Source: Ceratodon purpureus
Lineage: Eukaryota > Streptophyta > Bryopsida > Pseudoditrichales > Ditrichaceae
Length of the DNA: 64,000 bases
Direction: 5' to 3'
Assembly: GCA_014871385.1 (NCBI GenBank)
Contig: CM026428.1
Location: forward strand, 15,220,476 to 15,284,475
In this document: one piece after another, positions 34,162 through 45,210 of the stretch
How positions within the stretch are numbered: position 1 is the first letter of the stretch
How the letters are laid out: each line of letters begins with the position of its first letter
Notes under the pieces: model-generated
The model's database searches: none
Told to the model about the DNA's origin: nothing
What the model saw: only the letters and a program-made list of their open reading frames with translations
Translations under genes and position numbers: made by a program

Positions 34162-36022
34162 TCAAGACGCGGAATTGCTCCTACTCCCACTGAAACCTGA
34201 GTCCGTTCTCAGAAACGTTTGAAGATGATTCGCTCTCCATAACTGCAGCACAACAATGCTCTATTTCAGGTGCTGGGAACTGTCTCCACTAACATTGCAA
34301 CACAGGCTGATTGAAGAGTGGACCATTTACTTGACGTCAAAACTTGCGAACCAAGAGCTAAATAAAATAAAATTGAAATAAAACCAAAGGAACTGACATG
34401 AGTAGTGATGAGATTACCTCATAATCCCAGTCCCCAAAAAGATCTGGGTCCCCTTGTTTGGCCCAGATATACATGTATGCTGGCACTTCCGTTGCAAGAC
34501 CAAGTTCAACAGAATGGCCTGGTGATATTTCAATAGTGTTGTTTCCAAGCAACATGTTACCTGTTTGATCATTTGGAAGGGTCAAGCCATTCTCGAGAGT
34601 GTCGACACCATTTATTTCCTGAGCCTCGTTGTTGGGTGCACTGTCCACAACTTTACTGTCATTTTCATGTGCTCTCTGTTGCAACGTCAAGGAAATTGTA
34701 AAATGCTCTAGTCAGAAACAAGGATCATTCTCATTTTTGCATCCATTCCGCGGTTACATACCACAGGAGTGGAAAGGCAACAACAGATGAAATTGAACAA
34801 ATTCAAAGACGGCACACAAACTAAATTTTCTTAGCACCACAATGATCTCATTCTATTTGCAAAATTCAGGGCTTGTCTGCAGGTTTTCTCGAAATACCAG
34901 GGTAAGAGGCGATACTATCAACTTCGTGTATTCAATGTCTTCAAATCTATCCAGAATATGTAGCTCCTGCTCGCTCAGATCAAACAGCACCTGTTACAAT
35001 GTCCATTCTAGGAACACTCCGTTATCATTGAGGGAACAATAAACACCTGTTCTACACTCTACTCGATCAAAACATGTGAGCAAAGAGGGAGACTGGAATT
35101 GTAGCTCAAGCCACAATACAAAACCAAATATACGAGAACAAACTGAATTGCCTTATGATATTCTCAACATATGCCAAACGTGACTAAACAACATGCGAAG
35201 TAAAAGTTAAGAACAGCAAGTGAAGGAGAGAGAATCAGCTCATTACAGGCTTTAAAACCTCTCCGAGTGCTTAGGATTGAGACAAAAACACGACCTCTAA
35301 GCATCATGGAGAGAGTAAACATGAGAAAGAAAATCAGAATAAAAAGGTTTTCGCTGCAGCGCATACATGACCAAGACCCAGGAGTAGACGAGAAAAGGAG
35401 TGATATTGAGAAGATACCTTTCCAAATACTTTGTCGCCTTTCTTGGGCAAGACGGCAGGGTAGATGCGGTTTTTTATGCTGTACCGATGACTGTCACCCA
35501 TCCCAGCTCAATAGTAGTGTCAAATGCTGGAAGTAATGATGTAAACACATATCACAAAAAATTCATAACAAGAAGCAACAAGATGTATATACACTGTCAT
35601 CTTCTTCAAAAACAAATGGCGGCAAATAACCCGAAAGCTTACAAAAACACGAGCAACATGACACATATAGAATTAAGTGGCTGCTGAGACAGTAACAAGA
35701 ACACCAGTTAACCGATTTTGCAGGCATTTTAAAATCCAAAGCTGTGGATTACCTCATAAAAAGCAGGACAAACATTATGTTCTGCTACAATGCACTTGAT
35801 TAGAATGATTCAAATATACATTCGAAGCATGGTAAGGGTTGAAACTACTCACTGTAGAAGGCAGTGAGAATGATCAACTTGTGAAGAACCAAATTGCAAC
35901 ACTTACTAGTCATGCACGACCGCAGGTGATGAACGTGGAACTCGTTGCAAGAGCACGGTAAGAACCTCGGGCGCGAGCAACGATCCATAGACAAACGCAT
36001 TGCGGACCACAGTCGCAGCCAT
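34162..36022 (-). CDS. AIG2-like protein (gamma-glutamylcyclotransferase fold)
   Basis: Five exons on the minus strand: 36022-35907, 35490-35418, 34990-34898, 34675-34418, 34242-34162. Together they encode 206 residues with every junction in phase and GT...AG borders. Exon 1 gives MAATVVRNAFVYGSLLAPEV with the YGSL substrate-pocket motif. Exon 2 gives HRYSIKNRIYPAVLPKKG. Exon 3 gives LSEQELHILDRFEDIEYTKL, whose FE carries the Glu that is catalytic in active members. Exon 4 ends YIWAKQGDPDLFGDWDYE and exon 5 gives LWRANHLQTFL. Exon 4 also contains a 60-plus-residue Asn/Glu-rich insert before EVPAY, longer than I recall for Arabidopsis homologues. Known: Arabidopsis AIG2 is induced by avirulent bacteria, and the true substrate of most plant members is not settled. 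The short-exon structure is intact, so the gene is probably active. Confidence 0.9.
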
Positions 36023-37479
36023 GAATAACTCCCCTTCAAATCTGACAAAAAAATTTAACCAATCAGTTCCGCAACAGTTCTGCAACCGTTCTATCACGCA
36101 GCCGATCACTACTCCGAAGAAACCCACTCAAACAAACCCCCTGCGCACATCTGAAAGGGATCGGAGTTCCTTTCAAGTTTCCAGCACGACTAAACTCTTT
36201 CTCACGGAGAACCCAACAAACCATAAACCCTCACAAGGAAAACGCAAACTCTCAGCACAAACCTCTCATCGCCCTCCACATGAACCACATTCTACAGCAC
36301 AAAGTAACTATCCACCAAATTGACGACAGACCCAAAAGATCATTAAAACCTATGGTCAATTACTCTCCACCTGAATTTCCAAAAATTGGATTCTACTCTA
36401 ACAGAAGTGATTGCGGCCAAAAATTCCTACCAGATGGGAAGAGACCCTTGCCGCACTGAGACACTCACCTGATAAGCTGTAGCGGAGCTTGGACAGGATT
36501 GCGAGTGAGTGTGCACAGTTATATCAATCACCTCTGGGCAATCCAAACAACGACCCCAAAATTTCGTGTTGCATATTTTCTATTCTTGCACCCACAGATA
36601 CCTGTCCCACAGTAGTCCTCTGCTGCCCGCAATAATCTACCTGGTACCCACATCTTTCATGTGCGGATGGGATCAAAGGCTGAGTTGGCTGTGCAACCTG
36701 GTGCCAGATACAGAGGAACAGGCAGTGCATCCATGCTTTGCACATCATGTGCTTAAGCTGTAAATCTTTCAAAAGCTTTTCCGACTTCTGCAAATGGGCT
36801 CTTCATCCACATGCTGGCTCTTAACCCATTCAAGTTCTGTTTCCATGGCTTGCTGCACATCTTGGCATTCTATGACATCGTAGAGGAGTTGCTGGAATGG
36901 TTGAGCGCCTCTCTCACATACGGGAGGCAGCGAAACCATTCCCCTCCTCCACACTCACAAATCATGTGGACTTTGATTAAATTAGGGTTTTCTGAGCACT
37001 CGTTTTCATAACCTTTTTTTTATTGCAGTGCTACTCAAGCCGCTACTCTACAATCCGACAATTTAAATGGTAATCCCCTGGAAGCATTTGCGGAGGTTCT
37101 TCGCTCGACAGCAATCTCGAGGGTTCACTGTTGTCTCCTCATTCGGTTTCTTCTACCCCTCGTTCTGCTTTGAAACACCTAACATGGATATCAAATATAT
37201 GCCAGTGAAATCCTCTTACGACCCGCTGCAACTTATACCACCATCTGTTCTGCCAGCATCCATTTATGTACCATAAAACTCACATGGAGAATCGGAGAAA
37301 GAAAGCTTTGAGAAATTCACATGTACAGAAAGGATGTCACGAGAGAAACAAGATCTTCTAGTGCAGACTCCAAAGCACAACATGCCAACTGAACATTCAA
37401 GGCTGCTTCACAACACAAGATCAATCTGACGAGAGGCAAAGACACTCACAACTGACGCTACCGAATGGAGGAGCCTTGA
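36023..37479. other. Region between the AIG2-like gene and the U2 gene
   Basis: Includes the AIG2-like promoter. A minus-strand frame at about 36769-36937 begins at an ATG (MVSLPPVCERGAQPFQQLLY, then VQQAMETELEWVKSQ) and could be an exon, but I cannot extend or identify it. Otherwise I see nothing definite. Confidence 0.4.
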
Positions 37480-37530
37480 GTCCCATAAGCATCGGTCGCC
37501 CGCTGTGCAAGCACTAGCCAGGTACATAAG
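37480..37530 (+). promoter_or_regulatory. Plant snRNA promoter: split USE and TATA box
   Basis: The plant upstream sequence element is RTCCCACATCG. Here GTCCCA (37480-37485) and CATCG (37490-37494) are both exact but separated by an extra TAAG. TACATAAG (37523-37530) lies at -31 to -24 from the U2 start, the normal TATA position. The roughly 28-nt gap between the elements suits the RNA polymerase II class of plant snRNA genes better than the closer spacing of polymerase III genes. Confidence 0.65.
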
Positions 37531-37553
37531 CAGGAGAGAATTCTCTTCAGAGC

Positions 37554-37748
37554 ATACCTTTCTCGGCCTTTTGGCTAAGATCAAGTGTAGTATCTGTTCT
37601 TATCAGTTTAATATCTGATACGAGGGACATCGTCCCTCATGATATTAATCTAATTTTTTCTCGGGTGCGGGTGCATCCGGCAGCTTGCTGCCTTGCACCT
37701 GCGAGCGTCGCTTTGGTATTGCACTACCTCCGAAGCTGGCGCAGCCCT
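37554..37748 (+). ncRNA. U2: U2 small nuclear RNA
   Basis: The sequence opens ATACCTTTCTCGGCCTTTTG and continues through the near-invariant 5' domain. The branch-point recognition motif GTAGTA is at 37587-37592, within AAGTGTAGTATCTGTTC. The stem-loop II region follows (CAGTTTAATATCTGATA, then GAGGGACATCGTCCCTC), then an Sm site AATTTTTT at 37652-37659. Stem-loops III and IV can be formed by GGTGCGGGTGC/GCACCTGC and the GCACTACCTCCGAAGCTGGCGC region. U2 pairs with the intron branch point in the spliceosome. The length of about 195 nt is normal for plants; the 3' end is approximate. Intact motifs and promoter elements suggest a working gene. Confidence 0.96.
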
Positions 37749-39458
37749 CTTCCCCTTCCAGGGAATCCAATCGAACACCAAATAGCATACTCCCACACTA
37801 AAAACAAGCACGATGTTAGAACATGATTAGCATTTATGTGAATTTTCATACCAGCCCTCAAGCAACATGGTTTCAAGGTGAAGGAATATAATGAACATAG
37901 ACATCACTCGATCCACTTTGGGAGTTTTTATGTTAGATGAGCTTGTAAGCATCACTGCCTACTTCTCTGGGATTAATTCCTGTGCAAGTATCCTTCAACA
38001 TCTTTTTGTGAACACTGATGCAATATTCAACTGGCTCCCTCATCCTGCTTCTGTCTAGAATTTTGACGGTGAATCCACCAAACGCTCAATCAAGCACTGC
38101 TGCCCCATGTTGACATCATCATGCAGATATTTTCCATCACGAATTATATCTTTGTCTCACAGGATTTGTTTCTCCGTGTTACAAGGACGGTGCACATCCG
38201 AGCATAGTCTCCTTTGAATGGATTCTGGTGCATGTGAGCTGCGTATCTACTGTGTCAACAACTTGTAGTGTAGCACTAATAGAGTAGCACCATATTCGCT
38301 TGTAAAGTAGCAATATGAGGAGATTTGCAAGGTGATGGACAGGAACAATCTGTAACATATTGCATGAGGATTTTTGGGGGACTGGTGGTCAATGTGTAGA
38401 TCCATGCTTTCATGTTTACTAAACTGCACTTCTAGTGAAGATTGGCAAATTTCTTCATCCCTGTATGCCGCTCAACTTCAGTCAGACTAGTTCACATAAC
38501 ACCCGAAAGTGGGCACATCATGGGCTCCAGGAACTCCAGTTTCGCTTCGACGAAGCTCATGTGCAAGACTCGGGCATGTCCGTTCTGAAAGTGCATTTAA
38601 AGCCAACAGACCGACGTGAAGAAGAGTGGTAGTTGGTGTGGAGAATATCATAAGCATTATAATCCTGAACTCCCGGCATCGACTCATGACCTGTACCTGC
38701 TTTCGATGCACCGCCTTCGAAATGCGCAGCTTCAGGAGGTCCGACGATGTTGGAACTGTTGACAGATCTTCACTCTGTGCACCTGTAGGTTATGGCTTTT
38801 CCATGTAGCTCAAACTTGCTTCCATGAGCCTTCCAGTTACTACACGTTAAAATGCTCTGGAGTAACTTACCTGAGATCCTCGAAATCCCAAATTTGCACA
38901 TTTGCAGGAAACACCATGTCTTCTCCTGCACTCACAAAAGGGAAAAACAGAGCAATGATACGAAATGGTGTGAAAAGATATGAAATCCGCGAGATGTTTT
39001 AAAACAAGTCTTTTACTTGTAAAGGAAATTATTCAGAGTACATCTAGTAACCTACTCCGCAAAGAAACTGGAGGAGGTAGCCAGTACATGTCTCAGGGCG
39101 CAGGATATCTGGCCCAGCTAGCTTGCTAAAATACGTCACACGAGTCGAGAGTTGAAAATAAAACTCCTCGATCCAAAATCCTGAAATCTTGTAAGGTAAA
39201 AATCTCTAGGTTCCCGCCTGCGCCTTATGCTCACACCCCTTGGCGAAGATTGCAGAGGCTCTCACTAGGGTTTGCATTGGCATGGTCGACCCAGTTCCCA
39301 GCGGACTGCCGAAGCTTCCATGGGCTTATTTAGTCCAGCCTCTGTATGCACAATAACAATAATGACTTCTATATACGTGTCTATACAAACCTAACGAAGG
39401 TGGACCATGGCCATAGCTGATCAGAGCTAGCCAAAACCCTGGCTCCACCGACGAGAGG
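37749..39458. other. Intergenic DNA between U2 and the DUF506 gene
   Basis: No gene is recognised. The part next to 39459 should contain the DUF506 3' untranslated region. Short frames around 38435-38711 occur on both strands without supporting features. Confidence 0.45.
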
Positions 39459-40913
39459 TTACATTGCGGCAACCGGCGCTTTGAAGCCTTGTATACTTGA
39501 ACCAAGGTTGCTTTGCCGGTTACTGCCGATCAGACCTGCTTCTCTCAATACCGACGTCAGGCCTGTCGAAGGGCTTCTCCGGTTCAGAGCTTTCGGCAGA
39601 AGTGCGGGTAGCTGCCAATCTGTGTTATCAATCTCTTCGATCTCCCTCGGAGCGTCGCTCTTGATATCGGTCCACAGATGCTTCAACCTATTGGCACCGT
39701 GCACAGCCCCCTCGGGCTCTGCGTACACAGCTGTGTCGACGGACTGCTTCACGGCCTTCGATAACTCGGACACCCCGTCTTTCCCCTCCTTCATCACGTG
39801 CCGGGACCCCGCTTTCTCAAACTCACGCTCCATCTCGTTCGTGAACTTCTTATCCCACTCTATGCTCCGTACGGCAACCATGGAGATGTTCGGACTTGTC
39901 TGTTTACGCTGCGAAGCCTCATTTGTCGTCCTCTTGTACGACGAAAACCACTTAGCCTTCACGTACTCAGGCTTCCTCCATGGCGGAAGCAACATCCCTT
40001 TCTTCTTCAACGACCGTTTGACGGCTTCCGACATTACGTTAGTTATCTGCAGCAGCCGATCTGACGTTCCAACGTACACGGCTGGAAGCGCTTGATAGAC
40101 ATGTTTATACTGCGAAGTCGGCCTTGCAATCTCAAATTGGCCCTGGAAATCAATGTCGACGATTAGCCTCGCTTGAGGTCCGTCCGCGCTCGCAAAGACG
40201 ACATCGATGTACTCGTAATCGCCTCCAGGGAAGCTACCAGCGTGATCCCACCGCGACTTGCAAAGCGCGGCATTATAGCCACTGCTTCGGAGGTGCTTCA
40301 TCACGCTTCGTCTCTTGCATAGATTGCTCGCGCACTCTTCGCCATTGGTGATAGAGTCCATTGCCTTGATCACTTCCGTTAGGATGGTCGTCTCTTCCTC
40401 ATTGACGCAGGGCGCCAGGCCCTGCAGGACTTCAGTAAGCTCACCTCCAAGACTTGACTTGGAATCGAAATCTTCGAGACTGCTCGGAGCATCGCCGCCG
40501 TTGCATGAGCCGGACTCGCAGTTGCAACGCGCTCTGCCGCACTTTCCTGACTCCTCCTTCTCCATGAACTCATGCACCATTGCCGCCAAGCAGTTGGAAC
40601 TCGGCTCATGCTCGCTCCCGCTGGAGCTGTAATTTACCTTCTCCACATCCTTACCATTCCCGACAAGACGCGCCCTCACATTCGCAGGCCATGGATCCGT
40701 TACTTGCTTCGCCCTGAACAACTGAGGGCTCACCGGCGCAGCCGGCTTGAACACAGGCATGTTGATAGGATGCACGTTCGAGGCGCCTTTCAAATTCGTC
40801 GACGGCGGCCCCGCTCGCTCTCGCTCCTCCGCTAGTTTCTCAGACAAACTCGACGTCCGCCTGCTCGCCTTACCAGCCCCGGCCACTGGCCTGAGACTCA
40901 TGAGTCCCGGCAT
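39459..40913 (-). CDS. DUF506 family protein (PDDEXK-like, PF04720)
   Basis: 484 residues from the ATG at 40911-40913 (MPGLMSLRPVAGAGKASRRT). The frame stays open 24 codons further upstream but has no ATG there. The N-terminal half is poorly conserved and contains an acidic/Cys-rich stretch (CGRARCNCESGSC at about 125-137). The family core lies at about residues 205-330: SSGYNAALCKSRWDHAGSFP, EYIDVVF, LIVDIDFQGQFEIARPT and PPWRKPEYVKAKWFSSYKR. Known: the fold is related to PDDEXK nucleases but activity is unproven, and one Arabidopsis member (RXR1) restricts root-hair growth. The C-terminal 150 residues have no recognised motif. The coding region has no intron. The leader above it (41000-41480) is C/T-rich on the gene strand. 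It looks functional. Confidence 0.93.
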   Translation of the reverse strand: MPGLMSLRPVAGAGKASRRTSSLSEKLAEERERAGPPSTNLKGASNVHPINMPVFKPAAPVSPQLFRAKQVTDPWPANVRARLVGNGKDVEKVNYSSSGSEHEPSSNCLAAMVHEFMEKEESGKCGRARCNCESGSCNGGDAPSSLEDFDSKSSLGGELTEVLQGLAPCVNEEETTILTEVIKAMDSITNGEECASNLCKRRSVMKHLRSSGYNAALCKSRWDHAGSFPGGDYEYIDVVFASADGPQARLIVDIDFQGQFEIARPTSQYKHVYQALPAVYVGTSDRLLQITNVMSEAVKRSLKKKGMLLPPWRKPEYVKAKWFSSYKRTTNEASQRKQTSPNISMVAVRSIEWDKKFTNEMEREFEKAGSRHVMKEGKDGVSELSKAVKQSVDTAVYAEPEGAVHGANRLKHLWTDIKSDAPREIEEIDNTDWQLPALLPKALNRRSPSTGLTSVLREAGLIGSNRQSNLGSSIQGFKAPVAAM

Positions 40914-43125
40914 TATCAATTCCCCTCCACAAACTCCCTTCAGTGCGAAACAACAAACGCACCCGATTCTCACCTCTCTTCTCAATCAGTCCATCCTTCC
41001 CATTTATACCTCAAACTCAACCAAATCTCAACAGCTTCACAATCCGACGAAACCAAACCAATCACCTATATTTCATCAATGCCAGCAACATCACTTGCCT
41101 CCCATCCGCTTCACCTCCAGACTAAAACTCGTCACCGCACCTCACAAATCTCCCAAACGTCTAAAAACGCCGCAACTGTATAAAACCGCACCGAATCAAT
41201 CCTAGTAACCTTCCAAACTATCCAACCAACAAAAAACCCCGACCTTAACCAATAATCAATGCCGAACAGATCTCACAAACGGACTTAAAGCTCCAGAAAC
41301 AAAGCCAAGGTTTGCACGCTTGGTTCGAGCTCCAAAATGAACTGTAGAAAGGAAAAATTGGTTCAAATGAAGCGCCCGAGAGAGAAGATTGTTAATAAGG
41401 CTGGTTTTGTTAAAGACCTCGAGCTAGAGGAGGAAGAGAGCCCGACGAGAGAGGCGATGGACACGATCTCACAGCAATAGCGCTCCCCTAGTCATATAGA
41501 AACGCAAACGCGAGAGAGAAAGGGTGACCACCCCGGGCCCGGCTCAACGGAACCTCCCCCGCGCCCGTGATCACTCCGCCCGTGCTCACCCTCCGCGGGT
41601 CGGGCTCATTGCATGTGTGAAGGTGTATCCCAGGCCCCAAAAGCCATCACGGTGCCCAGATCCGTCATGTAGTAATTTCCTAGAATCGAAAAACAAAGAT
41701 GTATCTCCTGGTTAGATATTGTGGGTTTGAGGAATGTGACGGTGGAGGGAGGATGGCGCAGGGACCGTGCTGTGCACCTGCCGGGGGGTGGACGGGGCCC
41801 GGCGGCATGGGCTTGGAAGGTGGAGGCAGCGTTTTTTTTTTCTCGCCTGCGTGAAGTTCCGGGCAACGCCGTGGCTGGTCGGGCAGGGCCTCGAAGAGAG
41901 TGTTGCCGCTTGTCATGTTCTCCATTCGGGGGATAGACATACCAATAATCCAAATCCTTCTTTTTTGTTGTGTTGGTGTTTTTAATCATTTTGTGAGTGA
42001 CGAATGTTTAGTGGCATGGCCAGCGTGGCGGTGGTGGAGTGGAACTGCCATGTCACCATGGACTCCACCTACTTGATTTTTGGACATTTTTTTCTTTTTT
42101 TCTTGCCATGTGGTTTGGGGGTTGGTTTTCTGATTTGCTGTCACCGTCCACTAATTTCAGAGAGGGTTTGTTCAAAGATGATGAGCTCGCACTAATGTGA
42201 CTCAGTGATGGTTTTGGGAGATAGCGAGAATGGGGTGCCATGTTTCATCACAGTATTTGGACCGGGGGAGGGGTTTTACTATTAGGATAAGTATTCCATT
42301 AGTATATATAGTTTATGGGTATGGGCAACCCATCGTATATTCACATGGTATAGGGCTGGCAATGTGGTCATTAGGTAGTACACGTAGTAATAGTACTGTG
42401 CACACATCTTGCTGTTGATTACCTCCATGATTCTCAGTGGTACATATGGTAGTTCCAATGTGGCCTGGGATCATCAGGTGACCGTGAATACAAATTAGTT
42501 CACACTGTACCAACGGGGACTGGGGATGCTGCTAACTGAACCCATTAGTACTACAACTACAATGTTGTGTTGTAAAATATTACTCCTACGTCTACAATTT
42601 TGTAGTGTATGTCCCTATGATCTTGGTTGGATTGATTTGGATCAATGATATTTCTTCGCTCTTACAGGGTTAGTCTCATGCAGTCTAAACGGGACATTTT
42701 AGTGCATGGAAGTTCAAAAATCTGAAATCCCAAATGGGGAGTTTTTGGCTGAGGTTGTTATTGACAGTCAATTATTGTATCTTACTCTCAAGTTGCTGGT
42801 TAGGATAATGGACTCTAAACAAGTTTATTTTGTTTTGGAATGTAATACTGGACCCTCGCCTACTTGTGTCCAGCTCTTTAGGTCCCAATCCAGTTCCTTT
42901 GGCACTTGTTACAAAACGGGAAATTAGCAATATGGTGGATGATGTGTGTATAGAGATGGATGAGTCCACTAATAAATACAAGGGCGTACATAAATAATAT
43001 TTCAATAATTCATTAAAAATATCATTACTAATCCTTTTCTAAAACTTATAAATAAATTTGAACTTCTCACTCAAAATTTTATGTGTGAATGAATCTCTCT
43101 TACAGATGTCATTCTTCTAAGGCTC
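40914..43125. other. DUF506 upstream region and intergenic DNA
   Basis: The promoter and leader of the DUF506 gene are expected within the first several hundred bases. A GC-rich patch at about 41520-41930 produces open frames on both strands that I attribute to base composition. No other gene is recognised. Confidence 0.45.
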
Positions 43126-43221
43126 AAACTACAGGATTAGCTCTTTGCAATGGAAAGTTCACCATCTGACCCAAAAACAAAAACAAAAAAAAAAAAAAAA
43201 AAAAAAAAACTACAGGATTAG
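43126..43221 (+). mobile_element. Short poly(A)-tailed retroposed insertion with 15-bp target duplication
   Basis: AAACTACAGGATTAG occurs at 43126-43140 and again at 43207-43221. Between them are about 66 bp: CTCTTTGCAATGGAAAGTTC..., then ACCCAAAAACAAAAAC and a run of more than 20 A. A target duplication of about 15 bp plus an A-tail is the signature of LINE-driven target-primed insertion. The insert is too short to show its source, probably a severely 5'-truncated LINE, SINE or mRNA. Confidence 0.85.
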
Positions 43222-45150
43222 TGTCTTTACCTATATAATTCCAACGGTTTTGTGTCGTTTAATTTCAGGAAATTAATTTACCTTCTCAAAATGTTGGTCA
43301 ATCTCACATCTTTGTTTTTTTCTTCACTGACTCATGAATTCCATGCGTGATCACTATGCCATTGCAGTCAAAATCAGCTGCCTGGCCTTTAAGATACTTC
43401 CAATTCCAAGCAGTCACTAAAGCTGGCCTTTCATCACCCATGTATCACTACAAAGGTGGGTGTGGATGACTGTAGTGTGTCACTTATCTGGAGCCCATTT
43501 TCAAAATCAACTTTTAAGGTGGATTGAAAGAACTTGCCAGGCATGATCATGGACCAACAATTGTGCAGAACTTCTGGAATCAAGGTACTGTCTAGCTCTT
43601 GAGAAATGCTGTAAGTAATATTAAATCAGCCTTGCTGAGTCAATTTGAATACTGTCTACATGTGAATATATCCAGTCAGGGCCCCACTCCCTCAGTGATA
43701 AGGCAAAAGGAAGGCATCAAAAGTCTGTCATGGGTTGAAGCTGCAAGTTGGAAACTTGTGCCCAAACTTGAGTAATTAGTATACTTCAGAAGCTCAATCC
43801 AAGGAAGAATACTTGCCAAGCCCTCTAGTCATCAATGGAATAAATTGTTCATGAGAGTTCTAAACTCAAAAGCTGATGAATAGGTGTGAATTACATGCCA
43901 TAAGGTTCAAGCATATGATAAGTTCTAAAGCTGAAATTTGACCAGCTCCTTTCAAACTTTCATTTCCACCTAGCACAATAATCATTTCAATATTAAATAC
44001 CTAAATGTTGGATTGTGTAAATGATATAGAAAATGGGCAACATTACACACAGTAAGGTAGCACACTGGTGTACAGACTGTTGGGGTAGGGCTCCAAGCTA
44101 ATAAAAGCGGTTACTGTGGTCATCCCTCCATATCCACAAGGACATGAAATTATGGTGTGTCATCCTCCCTGCCAAGTGTCATATTGTCATGCAGATCCAC
44201 CTAGAAATGGACATGCTGAGACTTTTTTTTATTATACTATATGCTACAGTGCCAATCTATGAGTTCATCTATTGGAGTACGGCAAAACACAGTACCAGCA
44301 TTTTCATCACCATGTCCGATTCCAAGTCGACCTTGACCAGATAAATGGGCTGTGTTTCAGTAGTAATTTAAGTAAATATCTCTGTCCACTTAATTATTAT
44401 TAAAAAAAAGAGTAAAAAATGAAGACAAAAGAAGCAGGTGCTATTGACATGAGGCCACTTAGCTTGAATCATAGGTAGAGCTTGAATCAGAATGGCTTCA
44501 TTGATTCAAAGTGACTTGATCACCAAGCATGATTGGATCGGAATGGCCTCACAGTGTAGTCATTCTTCAAGCAGAACTTGGGCAGCAAGCTGTGCTCATC
44601 ACAGCAAGAATGTTGACATGAGTTATGAGTTTTTGTTGAAGTGCTTGAATGAGAATGTGCTTACAAACTCATTGTAGTGATACATATTATCATAATTAAA
44701 GTGGAGTACTTGGCGGCCTATTTGTTTTGGCTTTACAATTGTGTTCCCAAAATATTTAGGGATAGAAAGGAAGAAAAAAACAAAATTATTGAAAAGATAA
44801 ACAAATTGTGTGCTGATATCATTGGTGCTAGCACAGAAATTAAACTCTAGTTGAAAGGATGTCATTTTGTATTCACAATGGTTTGTCGGATGCTTCCTTC
44901 AAGCATAACCTACAAGCATCATTTACAGATACATGCTCTAGATCAAAGGTCTCACATGTTTCACATGTTTGGATCCTTGTAGTTCATTGGTTGTCTACAA
45001 ATCAACCCAAGGTTTCTATATGGCAGAGTCAAAACCATTTTTCTAAATTTATGTTGTAATGGGCTGAAATAATATTCTAATGCGTCAAAGCAAAACTTAA
45101 AGTTGATTGGATTGATTCAAAATGGACCATGTTAGGGATTTTTCTCTTAT

Positions 45151-45210
45151 TGCCATCTCTAGTAGAAAGATAGTGTAGGTTGCCATCTCTAGTAGAAAGA
45201 TAGTGTAGGA
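45151..45210. repeat. Tandem duplication, 30 bp x 2
   Basis: The unit TGCCATCTCTAGTAGAAAGA plus TAGTGTAGG(T/A) is repeated head to tail with one difference at the last base. Confidence 0.92.

Noticed and set aside
41524-41940. GC-rich open frames upstream of the DUF506 gene
   Set aside because: Several overlapping frames on both strands with no conserved motif; likely promoter-proximal or unrelated GC-rich DNA.
43690-43775. Possible tRNA gene or SINE head (CTCAGTGATAAGGC ... GGGTTGAAGCTGC)
   Set aside because: The B-box is a poor match to GGTTCGANNCC and no cloverleaf can be drawn; no tail or duplication is visible.
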